DNA of 64,000 bases from Theocolax elegans (taxonomy: Eukaryota > Arthropoda > Insecta > Hymenoptera > Cerocephalidae), in contig CM047426.1 of NCBI GenBank assembly GCA_026168455.1, positions 68,167,342 to 68,231,341 of the forward strand. The letters run 5' to 3'. The translations under genes were made by a program, and so were the position numbers. The notes under the pieces are model-generated. The model worked only from the letters and a program-made list of their open reading frames with translations. It did no database searches and was not told the origin of the DNA. Positions within the stretch are counted from its first letter, which is position 1. Each line of letters begins with the position of its first letter. Positions 12,251 to 23,823 of this stretch are shown here, in pieces.

Positions 12251-13320
12251 TTGTTTGACAAACATAAGCCACCGAGTAACAATAACAGTATATTTTTTAG
12301 CCGGTGCGCGTTAGTAGCTAAGAGGGTCAGCAGCGGACCTAGTACACGAAACATTGTACATTATACGCAAATAGTAATTGCTTTGCAACGTGATTATTAT
12401 GAAGTTAGAGGCGAGTTTAAAAAATGTTTGTTTTTCTTTCCTGAGCATATGATGAATATAAGAAATAATAAATGTAGAATAGTGGGTAACGGTTTGGCAT
12501 AACCATATATATTGATGGCGCGAATCTGTGCGTCGGTACGACATGTCGGTAGGGACGGGAGCAATCCCAAGCGGATATACGAAGAGATAAAGTGAAATGG
12601 TGTTACCGTTTAATTGGAGCTTCTGATGCGTTTCTGGCATTAAGTATGATGTTGCGTTGAGTTCAATTAAAATGGAAATTGAGGATCCTTTCCTCTTCTC
12701 TGGCTGGCATGGTAGTTGTGACGAGCTTTACTTTACCGGTTCCTCTTCTCTCTCTCTCTCTCTCTGATGGTGGCGTTGCATTTACATGTATCTCTGAATC
12801 CTTGCATTTATACATATACACAGCCACTAAACAGGCCAGCCGCGACCGTGCTCCAGTCTCCCTTAGTTCACAGCTTCCAGAATATGCTAGTCAACAGTTT
12901 GCCTCTCCCGGATGGCGCTACCGTGTGTCGGATGATCGCCTCTGCCTTTGCGATCCAGGACTACGGATCTACTACCTCCGTAAGCTCTTACCTGCGCATC
13001 CTTCTCAAAATAGTTTGTCACATACTCGTTTAGTTCTTCCTAATGAACTCCGAAATTTAGGTATCGTCCTCATTCTTTCTCCTGACTCCCCCTTTCTATC
13101 CCCCCACCGGATATCGTTAGCAATTAAAATTGATGTATCATTTGTGTGGTCTCCCTCTACCCTTCCCTCACCAAGTAACACATTATGCACTCTATCTACA
13201 CGGACACTATCTCCTTTCCCCTTTTCCTTTCCTTTACTTTCCTTTCCGTGCATTCTCTTTTTCTTATTTTTATGTTTAATCTATTCCAATTTTATAGCAC
13301 CATTTATTTGTTACAATTAA
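12251..13320. other. Higher-GC island with pyrimidine-rich stretches; no gene assigned
   Basis: This kilobase is clearly richer in G+C than its surroundings and includes a (CT)n run at about 12,748-12,765. It also has C/T-rich low-complexity sequence to 13,260. A long plus-strand frame exists only because stops are rare in pyrimidine-rich DNA; its product is Ser/Leu/Pro-rich with no domain. Exons or a promoter of a host gene are possible but not shown. Confidence 0.3.
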
Positions 13321-16300
13321 TTATTTCCATTCCTTAAATTATACTTATTTTCTACCAACAACAAGTATTTATTACATTTTCTCGCCATTTATTTTTCCTA
13401 TTTATTTACCCTAAATAAATGTATTAAAAATACAAGATAACTCAAAAGAAGATAGACAGTTTAAAACATATTTAAAACAAGCAATTACTAATTTTTATAG
13501 CTTTATATTACTAAATTTTAAGCTTCTAACAATTAAATAGTACTTTTTTAAACGAAATTACATAGTAATAAATCTTATAGTTAATAAAAATCAATATTCT
13601 GATTGTAAATATTAATAAATTAAACTAATATCATAAAAAAATACAGCTAGTAATTGCAATTATGCAGCAACAACTATTGAAACTGTTTTATAATTTTATA
13701 ATTACTTTAAATAGATAAATAATTGTAAATTTGACGAAATTCTGTTACTACAGAAGAAATATTCTTGAAATGGTGTTAATCAAGGGGAAGATGATCAAAC
13801 AAATTTTCGTGTGAGAATCGTATAGTCAAAGTAGGTTATCATTTTATAATTTTAATTATCTTAGTTCATTAGTATTTACAATTAGAATATTAATTTTTAT
13901 TAATTTATACATTGTTGATAAGAGTACTTTCTTAGTGTACAAAGTTCCATAAAAATTTGAAAATATAGATCTGTGCAAAAGTGTAAAGTTTTGCTTGTTT
14001 TTAATATATTTTAAGATTGTTACTATTTCAATTTATTTTATTTCTACGTTGTTTTATTTTATTAATAGGTTATTGTTTATGTGGTTTATGTGGAATAAAG
14101 GACACAAATTAAATAGTACAAAATTATATGTGGAGCATAAAGGAATGTAATTAAAGTTCTAAAGCGACTATACGATATCAACTTGATCATATAGGCTAAA
14201 TTAAATAATGTTATAACGAGCCGAAAAATAATTAATTGAACAAATAAAAGTTTACGAAGTTTCATGAGCCGTACTAATGAAATAAATAAATGTTACAGCG
14301 TATCATGAATCTAGTGAATATTGATATTTTATTGATGAAAAACAAATCGAACGAAGACACCAAGAGATAAGATGAGAGGCAACCATCAATGTATCGTTAA
14401 AAACCCACGCGACTCGCTGGTGCCCCTCGCGGAGCGACTTAATAAGACGTCGTGACTCGGCACAATGTCAAGCCCTAAGTGATCGGGTAATTGTACATTA
14501 AACCGTACATAATAGAATTATTGACCGAAAAAACGTTTGCCCGTGGTACTTATTTCACAGGCTAGATCAACAGTACGTGTATAGTAGGTGCACGTTACCC
14601 AATCACCATTTTTATATTTTCTTTTTTCTTTCTCTCTTGTTCACACGTATTTCTCAGACTTTTCTTGCCCCTAACTTTAAAGTATCTCTTTAGTAAAATT
14701 GACAAGCAAATTTGTCCCCTTTTACGTATTTTTCTTTATACAAAAAATTCATTTCAGCCGCTATAATCGTGTATAAGATGTTATAAACTTTTATTTAAAA
14801 CTCTTAATATTACATTTTTTTAATTTGGGAATTGAACAATGTTATAAGATGTATGTCATAAATATTTTAAGTCTTAATTTATATTAAGCGTTTTATTAAA
14901 CAGAAAATCATAAACATACAATAATAGAATAAATAATACAAATTAATTAGATTTTTATTTAATGTACGCTATGCAAAGTCATTCATGTTTTTAGACTATA
15001 GCATGTGCAGAAGTATATTATTATTATTATTATTTTTACTATTTATTACTGAGAGAGTTTTTAATTTCGCACAATTTTGCTCATTTATGAAGGCGTGTTT
15101 CACTTTCATGACAATTATACAGGTGATAAACATATTTTGTTGGGAATCGGTAAAGCTGTAATTTCTTCCAGTAATCAAGTCTATATAAAAATTTTATAAA
15201 ATCTTGATAAAAATTCTATAAATTTTGTTCGTATTTAAAATTATGTTTGATTAGTCAGATGTGCCATCAAACAATTCTTGTCAGTCAAGAGGTTATAATT
15301 AAGTGTCCAAAAATATCCTGGATTTTATTAGTTGAATATATAAACTATTTTACGATAATAAACCCATAAATTTGTAGTATTTGTGCGGAACCTCGTATAA
15401 TAGTTTTTTCCGTATAGTTTCTGTAATTTTCAATTAATTTCATATAGAAAAACTTGACTTTACTAGGAAAAGTTTACTTTAAAATTGGGACAATTAGCGA
15501 CCTCCCATTAGAATAAATGATGGTCAATTTAGCTAAAAGTATTTTTAATAAAAAGTACACGGTACACGGAAACTAAAATTTAGATATGAAAGAAAACTGT
15601 ACGAGTTGCGGTTGGATTATTAACATTTCAAATTAATTCGTATTTTAGAGCCGGTGGGATAGGAACTGCATAGCAGCAGCAATACTTTACAAAGCAAGAT
15701 GATAATTGTGATAGGGATGCATTAACCACCAATATAGTTAATAAGCCATTATCACGTTATAATGATCTCCCGAAGTAAATTAATGAATGAATGAAACAGG
15801 CCTATAATAGTTTATCTTTTTCGATTAAGTCTTAACCATCGACCGTACCTAGTGCCGTATGCTCGCACAAAAGGACACGTGCCGCGCACTCACGCATTTC
15901 TATTTCTATATACCGCTATACCTAATACCACTAGTTACTGTTGGATTCATAGTGACCAGTCAGTTAATACTACTTCCAGGAGAAATAAATTGCAAAAGTG
16001 AAAAAATAAAAATTCTTGATTTAATTAAGAGAAACCACTGGATTTGACTTCAGACACTATGTTACCTTGACAAATTGCTGCAAACGTATCCTTACGCATT
16101 TCCTTAATTAAATCAGTAAATAGCGTACATTATAAATAACGTACACTAGGTCCTTGCAGTAGTGTCGAGAGTAGCTCTAATAGTCTCTACGATTTACTTT
16201 TCACACATATTCTGTTAATGTGATTAAACAAATTTTCTCTCATTTTTTATTAACTTTTCTTATATGCGTACCCGTATCTTAACAACTTAATCTACAGTAC

Positions 16301-18639
16301 AAGACATTTTATACAATTAACTTTTAGTAAAAATATGCTTAAAAAATATACACGCTTTTGTATTAATACTTACTTCTTTAATATCTGCGGTGTCAGGGTA
16401 AAAGGGAATAAGTCCAATTTTTGTGAAAATCGAGTTGAGTTTGTTTTTCAATTTTTTGAGGACTAATCTACCCATTTTTAGAATTGTAAAAGGTAATAAC
16501 ATAATATATTTATATTATAGAAATAATTTAAGTAAATAGCATTACGTAGCAAAAACGGAATAAATCATGAGGACTTAATCCTTTATTTCAAACCATGTAA
16601 ATAGAAAATGCCAATTAAAAATGCTGAAATTGCATATTTATCTATGCAACTCTTAAATAATTTTATTTTTAAATCTTATACATTTTAGTTCAAAAGATAA
16701 AAAATTTTGTAGTCGCTTATAAGGTTTGGCATTAAAATCATAATATCTTGAAAATTTACTAAAAAACCTTATTCAGACGACTTATGCCCTCTGTAATTTA
16801 GAAGTGAATTGGTAAGACTAGGAACTTGTGATTTTTTTGTCTTGTTATCTAGCGTTGTAAATGTAAATGTTTTTATACCATTCTTAACTAAAAATCACAC
16901 ATGTGAATTAAATTATAATGTTAGGTCGCGGTACAGCCCTTCGTCGATCTCATCAGCACCCTTAAATTTCAGATGACGTAGACGGTAAATAATAATTGAA
17001 AAATAAATTTTAAATGTTTTTTTTGCTATTATCTTATAGCCAATGCATAATAAATTAAAAAATTATTTACAAGGTATTTAGTTATGTTTTTAAATTAATT
17101 ATATAAATATGATACTCTTATTAAGGTACTAACAACATATTTGACAATATATTCAATAATGTCACTACTTTCTTCAGGTGTAATAAAAAATTACGTAGCG
17201 TCGTATAAGAAACTTATACTTGCCATAATTTTATTTTTTAAAGGTTTTTAACGTAATTAACTGTGATTAATTAACTTTATACATGATGAATGGTTATAAT
17301 ACTATTACCAATATTTAGATACTGTCGTAGAATATGCAATAGTTTAAAAATTTGTAGACATCTGTAATGATCGACCTATGTATCGAAGCCTATCATCGGC
17401 TTCAGAGTTGAGATGAAAAATATTAGTGAAATAATATGATATATTTTTTATTTTTTATTTTTTATTAAAGGACAAGATCTGCATGCCCCGTACACGAAAT
17501 TCATTCAAATATTTCGGGGCTGCGTATATTATCCTTTCACGTAAATAGGAAGGATCCGTGGTCGTTGACTACGAGGGAAAATAAATTTGTTTAAAAATGC
17601 GAATAACGAATTTTGAAAAATAAAAAAAAGGAAAGACAAATGATCGAGGTAATTTGTTTAAGAAAATTACTTACTAATTCATTCTATGTTTACCCTCAAA
17701 GTAGTAACGATAGGCAGAGATATAAGAAATTGAATAATCGTGATATTATACTGCAATTAAAAAAATTTGCTTATAAATAAAGTTATAGATAAGTATTTAC
17801 AAAACAATGTAATATTTGAGTTTTGTAGTTAATTATTTTTGACGTTCCATGTATTACCCGACAGAAAAAAATTCGACAAATCATATATCGATTATGTTCT
17901 ACAAATAATTATTTTTCACAAATAACACGATGTTTTTGTATTAAATTCTTTTTACATTATATTACTGTAAAATCCTAGAAAGGCCGAAAGTCTAAATTAA
18001 ATCTATATACAGGTGCGCCATTTGAAAATACACGAAGAAAAGAGTTCTTGGCCAGGACGGAAGCATTTTACAGTGGTGGAAAAATCACAAATACACTTAC
18101 CTATATATTTCTAGAAAGGCCAAAATTGTTTAAGTACCTTAGCTTCATCCGTCCCAATAGAAAGGCTTTTTCGGAAAGTTTTCTTATCATGAATAATTTA
18201 AGAACTTCTTCAAACAAAAATCTCTTAAAATTCTAATGTGATTCAATTCCTAGTCAAAGTCTTCTTAAAAGGAAAAAATATGTGATGGAGATTTGTAAGT
18301 TGTTTATAACTTACATGTAAGTTGACGTGCTTAAATATTGCATTATTTGCGTATTGTAATCTTTAAATTGAGTAAATTAAATATAAACAAAATACATCAT
18401 TAACTTAAATGTATTTATAAACAAAAATAATAAACAAAATGTGGGTAAGGTTATGGTAATTTGCAGATATAAATTAATTTATATTTAAACAAAATCTTAC
18501 ACAAAATTACTTGTTATTAAATCTTGTTAGATTATATGTTATTTACACTTAAAAATTGCACTGGAGTTATGAATATTGTTAGTTAGTATTTTTTTATTAA
18601 TTACAAGTTTGTAGATCTTTAAGTCTTTAAATTTTTAAG
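13321..18639. other. AT-rich DNA, nothing recognised
   Basis: No supported gene. There is a (TTA)n run at about 15,017-15,033. Short less AT-rich blocks lie at 14,385-14,480, 15,645-15,760 and 17,470-17,580. Their identity is unknown. Confidence 0.5.
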
Positions 18640-19255
18640 TCAAAACAATATTCTTGTCAATAAAAAAAAGTTGAAATAATTTTTAATAGGATTTAAAAAT
18701 TGAACTCGTTTACTAAATATATTTTGAACCATAACAATACTTGTATTAATAATGATTTCAATATTTTCTAAGGACTTGTCCAATAACCAAATAGATATTT
18801 GTAATAAAATAGAGTCGCGATAACCTAGCCATTTATTTTTTAGTATCTTCTTGACAATGGAAGCGACGCTTAGGCAGATCATGTGTCATCGAACGGAATG
18901 TAATAATTTGAAGGGGCTATAAGTCCAATGAATCCGGTGGATAAGGCAGGACTTCCCATTTAACAGTTTTCAAGTAGGTTTCTCCTGGTTTTGCAACATG
19001 TACTCGACCGTTGTCATATAATAAAATCGTCCTGTCAATTCTGTTTGATTTGAACAGCTCGTAATAAATTACAACGTACTGATCCCAGGAAACGTAGAGC
19101 GGGAAGCATCGAACTATGGATATTTGGTTTTACGGACGATGTTGATGCGTGTCCAAGCTTACCCCACGATCTTTTACGCTTAGGGTAATCATACTGTATC
19201 CACTTCCTGCTAGTTCTTTTTAGTAGCAGTGAGAAATTTCAGCGCCTCCCGGCTT
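18640..19255 (-). pseudogene. mariner (IS630-Tc1-mariner) transposase pseudogene, C-terminal part
   Basis: The minus strand shows mariner transposase blocks in order, in shifting frames. They are YPKRKRSWGKLGHAST (about 19,190-19,140), KPNIHSS, FPLYVSWDQYVVIYYELFK (about 19,100-19,045), DRTILLYDNGRVHVA, then KWEVLPYPPDSLDL followed by a stop (about 18,965-18,915). A basic C-terminal tail with KKWLGYRDS follows. YDNGRVH matches the position of the second catalytic Asp (usually HDNARPH). LPYPPDSLDL matches the conserved P-Y-S-P-D-L block before the third Asp. Frameshifts, an in-frame stop and a missing N-terminal half make it inactive. At its 5' side it abuts the tRNA-like unit beginning near 19,260. 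Confidence 0.87.
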
Positions 19256-19293
19256 TATCTTTCACGGCACCCAATGTCCTTGCTTCTGGATAT

Positions 19294-19332
19294 GTGTAGC
19301 TCGTATCGTCGATGCTCTGTCCGGGTGGACGG
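19294..19332 (+). repeat. Direct repeat, copy a (partner at 19,758)
   Basis: About 38 bp (tgtgtagctcgtatcgtcga, then tgctctgtccgggtggacg) is repeated exactly at 19,758-19,796. The two copies bracket the tRNA-like unit and about 360 bp of other sequence. Confidence 0.85.
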
Positions 19333-19440
19333 TAGCTCGATGGTCAGAGCGCGCGATTCGCACGCTGAGGTCCCGGGGTCGAATCCCGCAGTCCACCTTT
19401 TTATTTCTCGCTTCTCTCCTTTTCATACGTAACAAAGTGG
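19294..19440 (+). ncRNA. tRNA-like Pol III-type unit, copy 1
   Basis: 19,324-19,397 can pair its ends perfectly (ggtggac with gtccacc). It carries an A-box-like tagctcgatgg with its gagc partner and a B-box-like gggtcgaatccc, and is followed at once by a T5 run. The anticodon arm does not pair well and two extra bases lie between acceptor and D arm. It is therefore a tRNA-derived sequence (SINE-like head or tRNA pseudogene) rather than a working tRNA gene. The sequence downstream to about 19,435 (tttatttctcgcttctctcc, ttttcatacgtaacaa) is shared with copy 2 at 44,890-45,110. Confidence 0.6.
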
Positions 19441-19606
19441 GTGGCAGCTAAAGGATACGTTACCATGTCGTCTCCGAAGATAAAAAGCCTTAAACGCAGA
19501 AAGTCCCTACCTAATCGTCATAAGTGAATATGAAGTATATAACCCTCCGACCCGTGAAGTCTGAAGTTCCACGAGGATCCGAGCGGTAAAATAATTAATT
19601 AATCGA

Positions 19607-19798
19607 GTGTCGGTAATGAAGAGTACACAATGCTATAAAAAGGAAACTAATCCGAAGTTCAACGACGAGGACGTCGTTCTCTTGGCCGCCGGAGGTGTCA
19701 CGGACATCGCCGAGCGACTTAGGCATATGAGAAGGAGTCAAGTGACAGATAAGAAGTGTGTAGCTCGTATCGTCGATGCTCTGTCCGGGTGGACGTAA
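19607..19798 (+). CDS. Small open frame of the tRNA-like repeat, unidentified
   Basis: A 63-codon frame includes DVVLLAAGGVTDIAERLRHM and ends VARIVDALSGWT. Its last part is DNA shared with the second tRNA-like copy: cacggacatcgcc..gcgac, gtgacagataagaagtgt and cgtatcgtcgatgctc recur on the minus strand of 45,000-45,100. There the sequence continues directly into the tRNA-like part. The frame is therefore part of a repeat. Whether it is translated is unknown, and I recognise no family. Confidence 0.3.
   Translation: MSVMKSTQCYKKETNPKFNDEDVVLLAAGGVTDIAERLRHMRRSQVTDKKCVARIVDALSGWT
19758..19796 (+). repeat. Direct repeat, copy b
   Basis: Second copy of the repeat at 19,294-19,332. It forms the end of the small open frame. 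Confidence 0.85.
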
Positions 19799-19799
19799 T

Positions 19800-20620
19800 A
19801 CATTCAAGCTTTTCTAAAGTAATCTAAATAAATCACCATCTAAATAAATTTATACGGATATACATGTTTGAAATTTAGGTTTTCTCATTATTTTCAATCA
19901 TCGATCACCTTATTGACCGTATTAAATCGTTAATGGTCTAGGTAAATTTCAATCGATCTACAGAACCAACAGCGCTTCCATTGTTATGAAGATACTAAGA
20001 CATGAATTGACTCATAGATAGCTAGTAAAAGGTTATCCCGAATCAATTTTTAACTGATTATTTATTTTGTTATTGTAATGAGATTCAAATTTGAATTTAA
20101 ATAGTGATCACATTACTATAAAGTCAAGAAGTATCATTTAATAATTCTTATGTTTCAAAAACTAAATAGTTGTATGTATATATTGGATATTCCACGTGAA
20201 GTGGCCCGATCAAAATTTTAAAATTTACCAAATTTTGGGTACATATTACAAATATTTTTCAGAATACAGAAAAAACTTTTTAGGTACTGGAATATATTTG
20301 CTCAAAAGTTATTCTAACCTCAAAAAGTGAATTTTTTCAAGTTTTTTTCATCACCAGCTGGGTTTACCGCTATAATTGAACTCAAACTCTATCAACTTTT
20401 ACTATAGAACATTATATGTAACATTCGTTGCTAATTATATCTAGAATTTATTCTTCTGGGTTAGAATTTCTAATTTCAAGGTCTCAAACTCACTTTTCAG
20501 ACTACACAAATATATTTTTTTATAAATAAAAGATTACATCTCGAATAATAATAAGGAAAGAGTAAATATGTTAATATTTTTTATTGTGATAATAACAAAG
20601 GTTGGTATAATATATATATG
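19800..20620. other. AT-rich spacer
   Basis: No feature supported. Confidence 0.5.
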
Positions 20621-20898
20621 TATGGGTGGCTCTCTGTGAAATCGAAGATGAAAAAAGTGAATATTGCTATAACTTTGGGAATATGTTTAAGAGGTGTCCA
20701 GAAGTTCTTCTGAATTTTTTTATATTATTTCGGTGTGATTATATTAAGTTACGGAAAGTCAAAGTTGACATTTTAGCACTTTTTTGCATTATATGCCCAT
20801 TTTCATGAATTTGTAGCTCCCAGGATACAGTTTTCACTAAAAATATAAATATGACTTTTTTTGTAAAATTTTCTGAACTTTTCATTAAAAATACTTTT

Positions 20899-21091
20899 AC
20901 CTTGGAGTGGTAGAAAAGCATATCCACTTTTTCTAGTATCAATCTAATCTCTTGTAAAGTGTTAAAAAGACGAATATTATTATACAACCATAAAAAATTA
21001 ATTTTCAAACATTTATAATGCTGGTTTTTTAGTTTTCCAACCCTTACAAGAATTATGATACTAATCTGAAGCATTAGTATAAAAGTATATA

Positions 21092-21140
<49 letters not shown>

Positions 21141-21474
21141 GAGCAATACATTATTTGAATTCCACAATCTTGTCACTGTCAGTTAATAATATTAATCATT
21201 ATAATCTTAGATTTGATTTATTATTATATTTTTTGTATTATATACGTATCTTTAGTTATTATAATAATAATGTTGATTTATAGTAATCCTTCAGATTAGC
21301 ATCATAATTCTTATAGTGGTTGTAAAAATAAAAATCCAGCATTATAAATGTTCAAAAATTAATTTTTTACAATTGTATAATATTTAATTGTATAATAATA
21401 TTTATACTTTTAACAGCTTACACGAAATTACATTGATACTGAAAAGTAGAGATGCTTTTCTACCACTCCAAGGT
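20899..21474. mobile_element. 576-bp foldback MITE
   Basis: It starts accttggagtggtagaaaag and ends with its inverse complement at 21,474. Arms of about 190 bp pair throughout (for example aacatttataatgctgg on both arms). The loop holds an (ATT)n run. The sequence is AT-rich with no coding capacity. A long poly-Asn frame on the minus strand is an artefact of the ATT run. Confidence 0.75.
21092..21140. repeat. (ATT)n microsatellite
   Basis: About 16 ATT units in the loop of the foldback MITE. Confidence 0.95.
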
Positions 21475-21800
21475 AACTTCACAAATTTTTTTGCAATGAT
21501 CATGCTAACTGATTCAATGTTCTAAGGCAACAAATATACATTCTATTAATATTTCGGGCACTTTTCCCAGATATTTTGACCATCCCGCGTAAAAATGTAA
21601 AACTTAATATCAACTTGATATAAAGTTTATGTTTGGCAAAAGTTGATATTAACGTACGCAATGAGACTATCCCAAACTTGGAAAAATATTAATTAGAGAT
21701 TGGTATAAAGTTCAGATAAACTTGAAATAATCTCTTAGATAAGTGTAAAAATATCATTTTTAAACGGATAAAATTTTATTAATAAAAAAAAAAAAATTTA

Positions 21801-21849
21801 TTCCGAGATTCGAACCTCCGATTTTCTACTTCGAAGTCTCTCACTCTAC
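21801..21849 (-). ncRNA. tRNA-like block in the left arm (interrupted)
   Basis: On the minus strand, gtagagtgagagacttcgaa is followed by a B-box-like ggaggttcgaatct. The missing D-arm half (ggctcagt) lies at 23,044-23,060 beyond the inner insertion. It is the mirror image of the right-arm block. Confidence 0.5.
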
Positions 21850-22450
21850 CGCCCGAGTAGAAATTCTAGCCAGGCCGCCTGAATTAGAAAACAGGGCCTG
21901 AAAAGGCCGCCTGTTAAGGGCCGGGATACGAATGTAATGGAATTAAAGTCAGGGCCTAATTTTGTTAGTTCGGATGTGACGTTATAGTAAAAGTCAATTT
22001 TGTTAGTTCGAATGTGAGGTTAGTAATAGTATCTACAAATTATATAGTATTGTATATAAATTTTCAGGTTAGAATTTTATCAAGAGTTTTTTATAAATAT
22101 AAAATAAGTAAAAAAATTGATTATAAGTACTCAGAAGCTTAATTTACTAAGAGTTCGAAGGTACCGATTGAAAAGGAAAATACAATATATAAATAGTGAA
22201 AGTTTAAAAAAACACTTTAATAATATAAAAGTTTATGCAGTATTATATTGCTTTAAATATGTGAAAAGATTTAATTTTGTATTGTATAAAAAAAGTGCAA
22301 AGTTATTAATATTATATTATATTAAGATTGTTGTAATTATTTGGAAATTATATTAAACCATATATTTTAATTATATTATATATAATATTTATGTTTAATA
22401 AATATTAATGTATTAAAATGCATTTTATTTTATTTACAAAACCTATACGC

Positions 22451-22471
22451 ACACACACACACACACACACA
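22451..22471. repeat. (AC)n microsatellite
   Basis: About ten AC units. Confidence 0.9.
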
Positions 22472-22587
22472 TACACGCATGTACGCACGCCTAATTAACC
22501 TTATATTTATAACTTTATATTAGTATATTTTGTGGTTTTTAAGATTACAAAGCTGTTACACATGTAAGATAACGTTTTTTTAACCTA

Positions 22588-22806
22588 TTAACCTATACGG
22601 GCCATGCCCATGATCGACCCTTTACATGTGTTAGTTTTGAGATGTGAGACATCACATAAACTCGATTTCTATAGAAAAGTGAGAGAAAACAGTAAACCCA
22701 AATCCCCGTCCTCTAAAGGTTAAAAGTGATTCGATGTTTTTAGACATTAATTTTATTGAAAAAAAAGCTTTTTTGAACCAGAAAATTCCCGTCCTCTAAA
22801 GGTTAA
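22588..22806. mobile_element. 219-bp piggyBac-type MITE, copy 1
   Basis: The element is bounded by TTAA on both sides (22,588-22,591 and 22,803-22,806). The inner ends are cctatacggg and, inverted, cctttagagg. TTAA targets with CCY ends are characteristic of piggyBac elements. An almost identical copy of the same length is at 47,969-48,187, also TTAA-bounded. Its inside contains tctctaaaggttaaaagtga-like sequence, so the 3' end motif occurs twice. It is non-coding and non-autonomous. Confidence 0.85.
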
Positions 22807-23158
22807 CAATTAAAAACAAATGTAAAATAACAAATACATTCAGATTTAGTTTTTACTACTAATTAAGTGCCTTAATATCACCTGAACATACCCACAAAAT
22901 AGTATTACATAAAACAGGCCCTGATCTCCACCCCATTACATTTTTTAAAGGCCCTTTACAGGCACCTGTTCAGTGCCTTTTAATATTCGTCAGGTACCTG
23001 AACAGGGCCTTCTTTTTGCCTGGAATTCATTTCTACTCGGGCGACTGAGCCATTTTTATTGTTTATGTCATAATATTAAATGTTGGTTATAAAGAACAAT
23101 TGAAACATGCTTCTAAGTTTATAACCTGAATGTAACTTATTTAACATAAACAATAAAA

Positions 23159-23222
23159 TAGCTCAGTTGATAAAGCGAGAGTAGACTTCGAAGTAAAAGA
23201 TCGGAGGTTCGAATCTCGGAAT
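23159..23222 (+). ncRNA. tRNA-like block in the right arm
   Basis: tagctcagttgataaagcga (A-box and D-arm) is followed by a cttcgaa anticodon-like loop and the B-box ggttcgaatct. Acceptor ends do not pair convincingly, so it is tRNA-derived rather than a functional tRNA. Confidence 0.5.
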
Positions 23223-23823
23223 AAATATTTTTTTTTTATTAATAAAATTTTACCCGTTCAAAAATAATATTTTTACACTTATTTAAGAGATTATATCAAG
23301 TTTATCTGAACTTTATGCATATGTTTAATTAATATTTTTCCAAGTTCGGGATAGTCTCATTGCGTATGTTGATATCAACTTTTGCCAAACATAAACTTTA
23401 TATCAAGTTGATATTAATTTTACATTTTTACGCGGGTAAGTGATCTTAATGATTTAGACCCACTCTGGAAATTTATAGGCAGTTACAGTTACTAATTTAA
23501 GTGAAAAATATATAAAGTGTGCGACAGCATACATTTATGATTTTAAAAGTATTTTTAATGAAAAATTCAGAAAATTTTACAAAAAAAGTCATATTTATGT
23601 TTATAGTGAAAAATTCATCCCCTGGAAGCTACAAATTCATGAAAATGGACATATAATGCAAAAAAGTGCTAAAATGTTAACTTTGACTCTCTGTAACTTA
23701 ATATAATGACCCCAAAATAATCTGAAAAAATTCAGAAGAACTACTGGACACCTCTAAAACATATTCCTATAGTTATAGCAATATTCATTTTTTTTTCATA
23801 TTCGATTTCCCAGAGAACCACCC

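Larger units (their letters stand above)
21850..23043. mobile_element. Inner TIR element (1.19 kb) inserted in the tRNA-like block
   Basis: The ends cgcccgagtagaaattctag and its near-complement (to 23,043) are imperfect inverted repeats. GC-rich subterminal repeats follow (ggccgcctg, acagggcctg; caggtacctgaacagggcct). It splits the D-arm of the tRNA-like block. Inside are an (AC)n run at 22,451-22,471 and a 219-bp piggyBac-type MITE. No coding frame is convincing and the flanking duplication is unclear. Confidence 0.65.
21594..23436. mobile_element. TIR element with a tRNA-like block in each arm (1.84 kb including an insert)
   Basis: The ends cccgcgtaaaaatg and its complement (to 23,436) start arms of about 250-330 bp. 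They share cttgatataaagtttatg, tttggcaaaagttgatat and a long AT stretch. Each arm then contains a tRNA-like block. Removing the insertion at 21,850-23,043 leaves about 650 bp that is almost entirely inverted repeat around 23,105. The left arm resumes after the insert with actgagccatttttattg, which pairs with the right arm's caataaaatagctcagt. No transposase is present. Confidence 0.75.
20624..23823. mobile_element. Outer TIR element hosting nested insertions (3.2 kb)
   Basis: The ends gggtggctctctg (20,624) and cagagaaccaccc (to 23,823) begin inverted arms of about 270-290 bp (20,624-20,896 and 23,545-23,823). Pairing is clear over blocks such as tgcccattttcatgaatttg against its complement near 23,650. 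Flanks are runs of TA, so a TA target duplication is possible but cannot be proven. Two more inverted-repeat elements occupy most of the inside. No transposase is present, so it is a non-autonomous DNA element. Superfamily is not assigned. Confidence 0.75.

Noticed and set aside
12679..13320. 213-codon plus-strand frame
   Set aside because: Pyrimidine-rich low-complexity DNA, no ATG at the stated beginning, no domain.
19324..19397. Functional tRNA gene
   Set aside because: A and B boxes and acceptor pairing are present, but the anticodon arm does not pair and spacing is abnormal; kept only as tRNA-like.
20739..21176. 145-codon frame with a poly-Asn run
   Set aside because: Created by the (ATT)n microsatellite and overlapping inverted repeats.
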